Shown here: positions 51,836 through 54,087 of the stretch, one piece after another | Layout of the letters: every line of letters begins with the position of its first letter | Numbering within the stretch: the stretch's first letter is position 1 | Source: JAAYJS01 sp964346185 | GTDB lineage: Bacteria > Bacillota > Clostridia > Eubacteriales > Eubacteriaceae | Assembly (NCBI GenBank): GCA_964346185.1 | Contig: CAYFTR010000008.1 | Coordinates: 1-54,087 of the forward strand | Reading direction: 5' to 3' | Length of the DNA: 54,087 nucleotides | Position numbers and translations under genes: made by a program | Notes under the pieces: generated by a model | Database searches by the model: none | Seen by the model: the letters and a program-made list of their open reading frames with translations, nothing else | What the model was told of the DNA's origin: nothing

Positions 51836-52780
51836 TTAACAGGTAGCGGTTGTTTCCACCTTTAAACCTAAAATGCGTTCCTTATCTTTTAAGAGTTCGT
51901 CGCCTAAAATCATTTCTTCGGATTTTTCAAAACCGATACGTTCCAAGGTTTGGGAAAGACGTTCGCCTTTTTCACCCATGGCACGGTAAAATAAGATGAC
52001 CTTTTCGATCGTTGTTAAAACGGTTTCTTCGTCGGTAAAAAAGGGTGATAAAAATTGACCGATTGCAATATTTTTTCCCCAGCGTCCGCCGATAACAATG
52101 CGGTAACCGTTATCACCACTCATGGCGTTAAACAGACATTTATCGGTACAAAAACCGCAATCGTTACAGGTTTGGTCGATGGTAATACGATTTTGAGCAT
52201 CGCCCTCTATACGGGATACGGCATGAATGGGACAACCGTCCAAAATCGGACATTTTTTACAACCCTTGCATTGTTCCGTGTCCAATTGCGGGCGGGTAAA
52301 GCCGACAACGCCCACGTCGTTTAAATTGGGTTTCATGCAATTGTTGGGGCAGCCGCCGACGGCAATTTTAAACTTATGAGGTAAAGAAACACCGCGATAG
52401 CCCTCGTAAAATAAATGGTGGATTTTTTCCGATAACGCAAGAGTGTCAATTTGACCGTATTGACAAGTGGTGCCTTTACAGGAAACAACAGGGCGTACTT
52501 TTGCACCGGTCCCTCCGGTGATACAACCGTCTTTAGCGATAAATTCTTTAAAGGCGGGTATGTCGTCGTAATGAATACCGGGTATTTCGATGGTTAAGCG
52601 GGCAGTAAAGAGCAGGCTCCCGTTGCCGAATTTTTTAGCGGCTTCGGCAATGGTGGTCATGGCACGGTGGTCGACTTTTCCGTTAACGGTAATAATTCGA
52701 CCGGAAAACAAATCCGTTCCCTTATTGTGCAAAAACCCGTCGGCCTTAACCGCTTTTATTTGTTCAGGTGTTACTTTCAT
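51836..52780 (-). CDS. Nitrite/sulfite-reductase-family siroheme and ferredoxin-domain protein
   Basis: A 314-residue protein with a nitrite/sulfite reductase ferredoxin-like half domain (residues 1-70), a siroheme/4Fe-4S site (SCKGTTC and GGCPNNCMKP, about residues 100-150), and two ferredoxin clusters (CKGCKKCPILDGCP and CNDCGFCTDKC, about 170-220). The domain order resembles AsrC-type anaerobic sulfite reductase and single-subunit coupled reductases. No asrA/asrB partner is nearby. Strand is minus, with AAGGAGG before the ATG. Confidence 0.85.
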   Translation of the reverse strand: MKVTPEQIKAVKADGFLHNKGTDLFSGRIITVNGKVDHRAMTTIAEAAKKFGNGSLLFTARLTIEIPGIHYDDIPAFKEFIAKDGCITGGTGAKVRPVVSCKGTTCQYGQIDTLALSEKIHHLFYEGYRGVSLPHKFKIAVGGCPNNCMKPNLNDVGVVGFTRPQLDTEQCKGCKKCPILDGCPIHAVSRIEGDAQNRITIDQTCNDCGFCTDKCLFNAMSGDNGYRIVIGGRWGKNIAIGQFLSPFFTDEETVLTTIEKVILFYRAMGEKGERLSQTLERIGFEKSEEMILGDELLKDKERILGLKVETTATC

Positions 52781-52845
52781 TTTAAAAACCTCCTTCTTTT
52801 TATAATTTTATTTTAGCACTAACCGAAAAAAAAGTTATAAAAAAA

Positions 52846-53778
52846 TTAAGTCCGGTAAAATTTATTGTTTTTTTTGTTTTCGGAAGTTTTTTGAACAACC
52901 CATACACCGACGCACACCAAAAAAAGGGCGGTTAAGGTTTTTAAGTCCCACACCTTTTCTTTTAAAAACAGGCCGGAGAGCAGGGTACCGTAAATGGGAA
53001 TAGTCAAATTATAAACTCCGATACGGCCGACCGGGTTGGTCTTTAACAATAAGGTCCAAATATTAAAGGCGGCAAAGGATAAAAACACCAGGTAAAATAA
53101 AAGAACATAGGCGAGGGGTTGTATCGGTCTTAAGCTGCCGCCGCGGATAAGGCCGACGACTATCAGCAAACAGCCGCCGAAAGAAAGCTGCAGTCCGGTT
53201 AGTATCCCCGGGTGGGTACGTCCGGCAAGGGGACGCACCATTACCGTTCCCAAAGCACCGAAAAAGGTAGAAAGCAACAATAGGCTTTCTCCGAAAAAAT
53301 GAATATCCGCCGTGGGTTGGGTACCGAGTTGCAACACCGCAATACCCGCCGTTCCGATCAGGCCGCCCGCAACTTTAAAAGCGGTGAGCGGCTCGTCTTT
53401 CAGGACAAAATGGGCGATGAGTAAAATCATAAAAGACGAGGTACCGTTAATGATGGAAGCCACAGCCCCTGCCGTATAGGCCAAACCGATATAGGAAAAA
53501 AAGTATTGTCCGAAAGTTTGCACCAGACCCAACGCCAGTATGGGTTTGTACAACGTTTTTTCGAGTTTTACGGATTGTTTAAAAAACAGGGCGACGGTAC
53601 CTAAGGTGAGCAGTCCCGCGAAAAAAAAACGTACACCGGCAAATAAAATACGGGAGCTGACGGTGTCTACCTGAAAAAGTGTATAACCAATTTTAATGGC
53701 GGGGAAAGCTGAACCCCATAAGATACAGGCAAAATTTGCCAAAATAAAAATGACAACGGGTTTTTGAAGTATTTTCAA
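52846..53778 (-). CDS. EamA/DMT-family transporter
   Basis: A 310-residue drug/metabolite transporter with ten hydrophobic segments in two EamA repeats (about residues 8-140 and 155-290). The family pattern NFACILWGSAFPAIKIGY and GTSSFMILLIAHFVLKDEPLT is clear. It is an integral membrane exporter of unknown substrate. It ends 65 bases upstream of the siroheme-reductase start on the same strand; a functional tie (for example export of a sulfur metabolite) is speculative. Confidence 0.88.
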   Translation of the reverse strand: MKILQKPVVIFILANFACILWGSAFPAIKIGYTLFQVDTVSSRILFAGVRFFFAGLLTLGTVALFFKQSVKLEKTLYKPILALGLVQTFGQYFFSYIGLAYTAGAVASIINGTSSFMILLIAHFVLKDEPLTAFKVAGGLIGTAGIAVLQLGTQPTADIHFFGESLLLLSTFFGALGTVMVRPLAGRTHPGILTGLQLSFGGCLLIVVGLIRGGSLRPIQPLAYVLLFYLVFLSFAAFNIWTLLLKTNPVGRIGVYNLTIPIYGTLLSGLFLKEKVWDLKTLTALFLVCVGVWVVQKTSENKKNNKFYRT

Positions 53779-54069
53779 AAAAAGCCTCCGGTAAATAGGT
53801 AATCGGACAGGTTTACACGGTGGGTACCCCGGCTTTGCCGTCCTTTATGAGGTTATCAAAAACCCTAAGGTATTGCAAGGGTATTGCTACCGTTTACAAA
53901 TTTAAAATGCAATGTTCAATTTTTGTTATCGAGGGGTTAAAATCGGTTTTTATAAAAGGATTTGTCCGTTGTTGTGACGGATAAACGGTTCGATCGGATT
54001 TTAAAAGAAAGCAAACTTGACATTGTTTGCCGTAAACTTTATAATAATAAAAAATTATAGGAGCCAATG
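53779..54069. other. 291-base gap at the right end
   Basis: It holds the GGAGGC ribosome binding site of the EamA gene (minus) and the strong plus-strand promoter at 54017. No other structure was recognised. Confidence 0.5.
54017..54045 (+). promoter_or_regulatory. Consensus sigma-A promoter of the next gene
   Basis: TTGACA (54017-54022), 17-base spacer, TATAAT (54040-54045); a perfect match. The leader before the start codon is under 20 bases. Confidence 0.9.
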
Positions 54070-54087
54070 ATGGTTAAATCTGTCAAT
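54070..54087 (+). CDS. Start of a further gene, cut by the window end
   Basis: ATG 54070 (MVKSVN...) has AGGAG 6 bases upstream; the neighbouring in-frame ATG 54067 is too close to it. Only six codons are visible, so no product can be named. Confidence 0.6.

Noticed and set aside
1..54087. CRISPR arrays, tRNA or rRNA genes, insertion sequences
   Set aside because: No regularly spaced direct repeats, no tRNA-like T-loop/acceptor combinations and no transposase frames were noticed by eye; a tRNAscan or IS search was not possible.

Overview
The window is AT-rich DNA from a low-GC Gram-positive bacterium (Firmicutes/Bacillota; an anaerobic clostridial or Peptoniphilaceae-like member fits best, but this is inference). 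The lineage call rests on the classical Firmicutes origin order dnaA-dnaN-yaaA(S4)-recF-gyrB-gyrA and rpmH-rnpA-yidD-yidC-jag-mnmE-mnmG-rsmG-noc-parA-parB, plus consensus sigma-A promoters, strong Shine-Dalgarno sites and a Noc protein with a matching binding site. The chromosome origin lies at about 26.5-28.5 kb.

Layout. (1) 0-1.9 kb: the edge of a streptolysin-S-like (SagA-type, azole-modified) peptide locus: two CPBP/SagE-like membrane proteins (the first 5'-truncated), three tandem 36-37-residue SagA-like precursors separated by strong stem-loops, and a decayed fourth copy. (2) 2-8 kb, minus strand: a SorC regulator / glycerol-1-phosphate dehydrogenase / HAD phosphatase operon, and a lipid kinase / Hsp33 / acylphosphatase / membrane-protein operon. 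(3) 8.2-20.8 kb, mostly plus strand: a parS site, an orphan F420-ligase-family protein, murA, walJ, an HtrA protease, a second parS buried in a terminator, a TetR regulator, metA, a NUDIX hydrolase, and a four-gene SBP-vWA / XpaC / SBP / TelA cassette whose first gene is frameshifted. A consensus Noc-binding site follows. (4) 21-25.8 kb, minus strand: a ProXp-type deacylase, a DUF924 protein, a FecBCD-type ABC transporter and an FmdE-like protein with a perfect promoter and an apparent attenuator. (5) 26-37 kb: isochorismatase-fold hydrolase, oriC/dnaA, dnaN, yaaA, recF, gyrB, gyrA (Phe83 in the quinolone-resistance region), rpe, metallophosphoesterase. (6) 37-50.3 kb: rpmH to rsmG, noc, parA, parB, a membrane protein, cvpA, mscS, a DUF951 protein, rpsF-ssb-rpsR. 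(7) 50.6-54 kb: glycerol dehydrogenase, siroheme/Fe-S reductase, EamA transporter, and the start of a further gene.

How the parts work together. ParA/ParB, two perfect parS sites, Noc and its site form an origin-segregation and nucleoid-occlusion module, with all three recognition sites on the left arm. The peptide locus is the most exciting accessory element: the precursors carry the F-x-x-x-branched leader motif and a PG-type cleavage region before a short Cys/Ser/Thr core, but no heterocycle synthetase is visible inside the window. The SBP-vWA/XpaC/SBP/TelA cassette is the best candidate for a poorly described multi-protein system.
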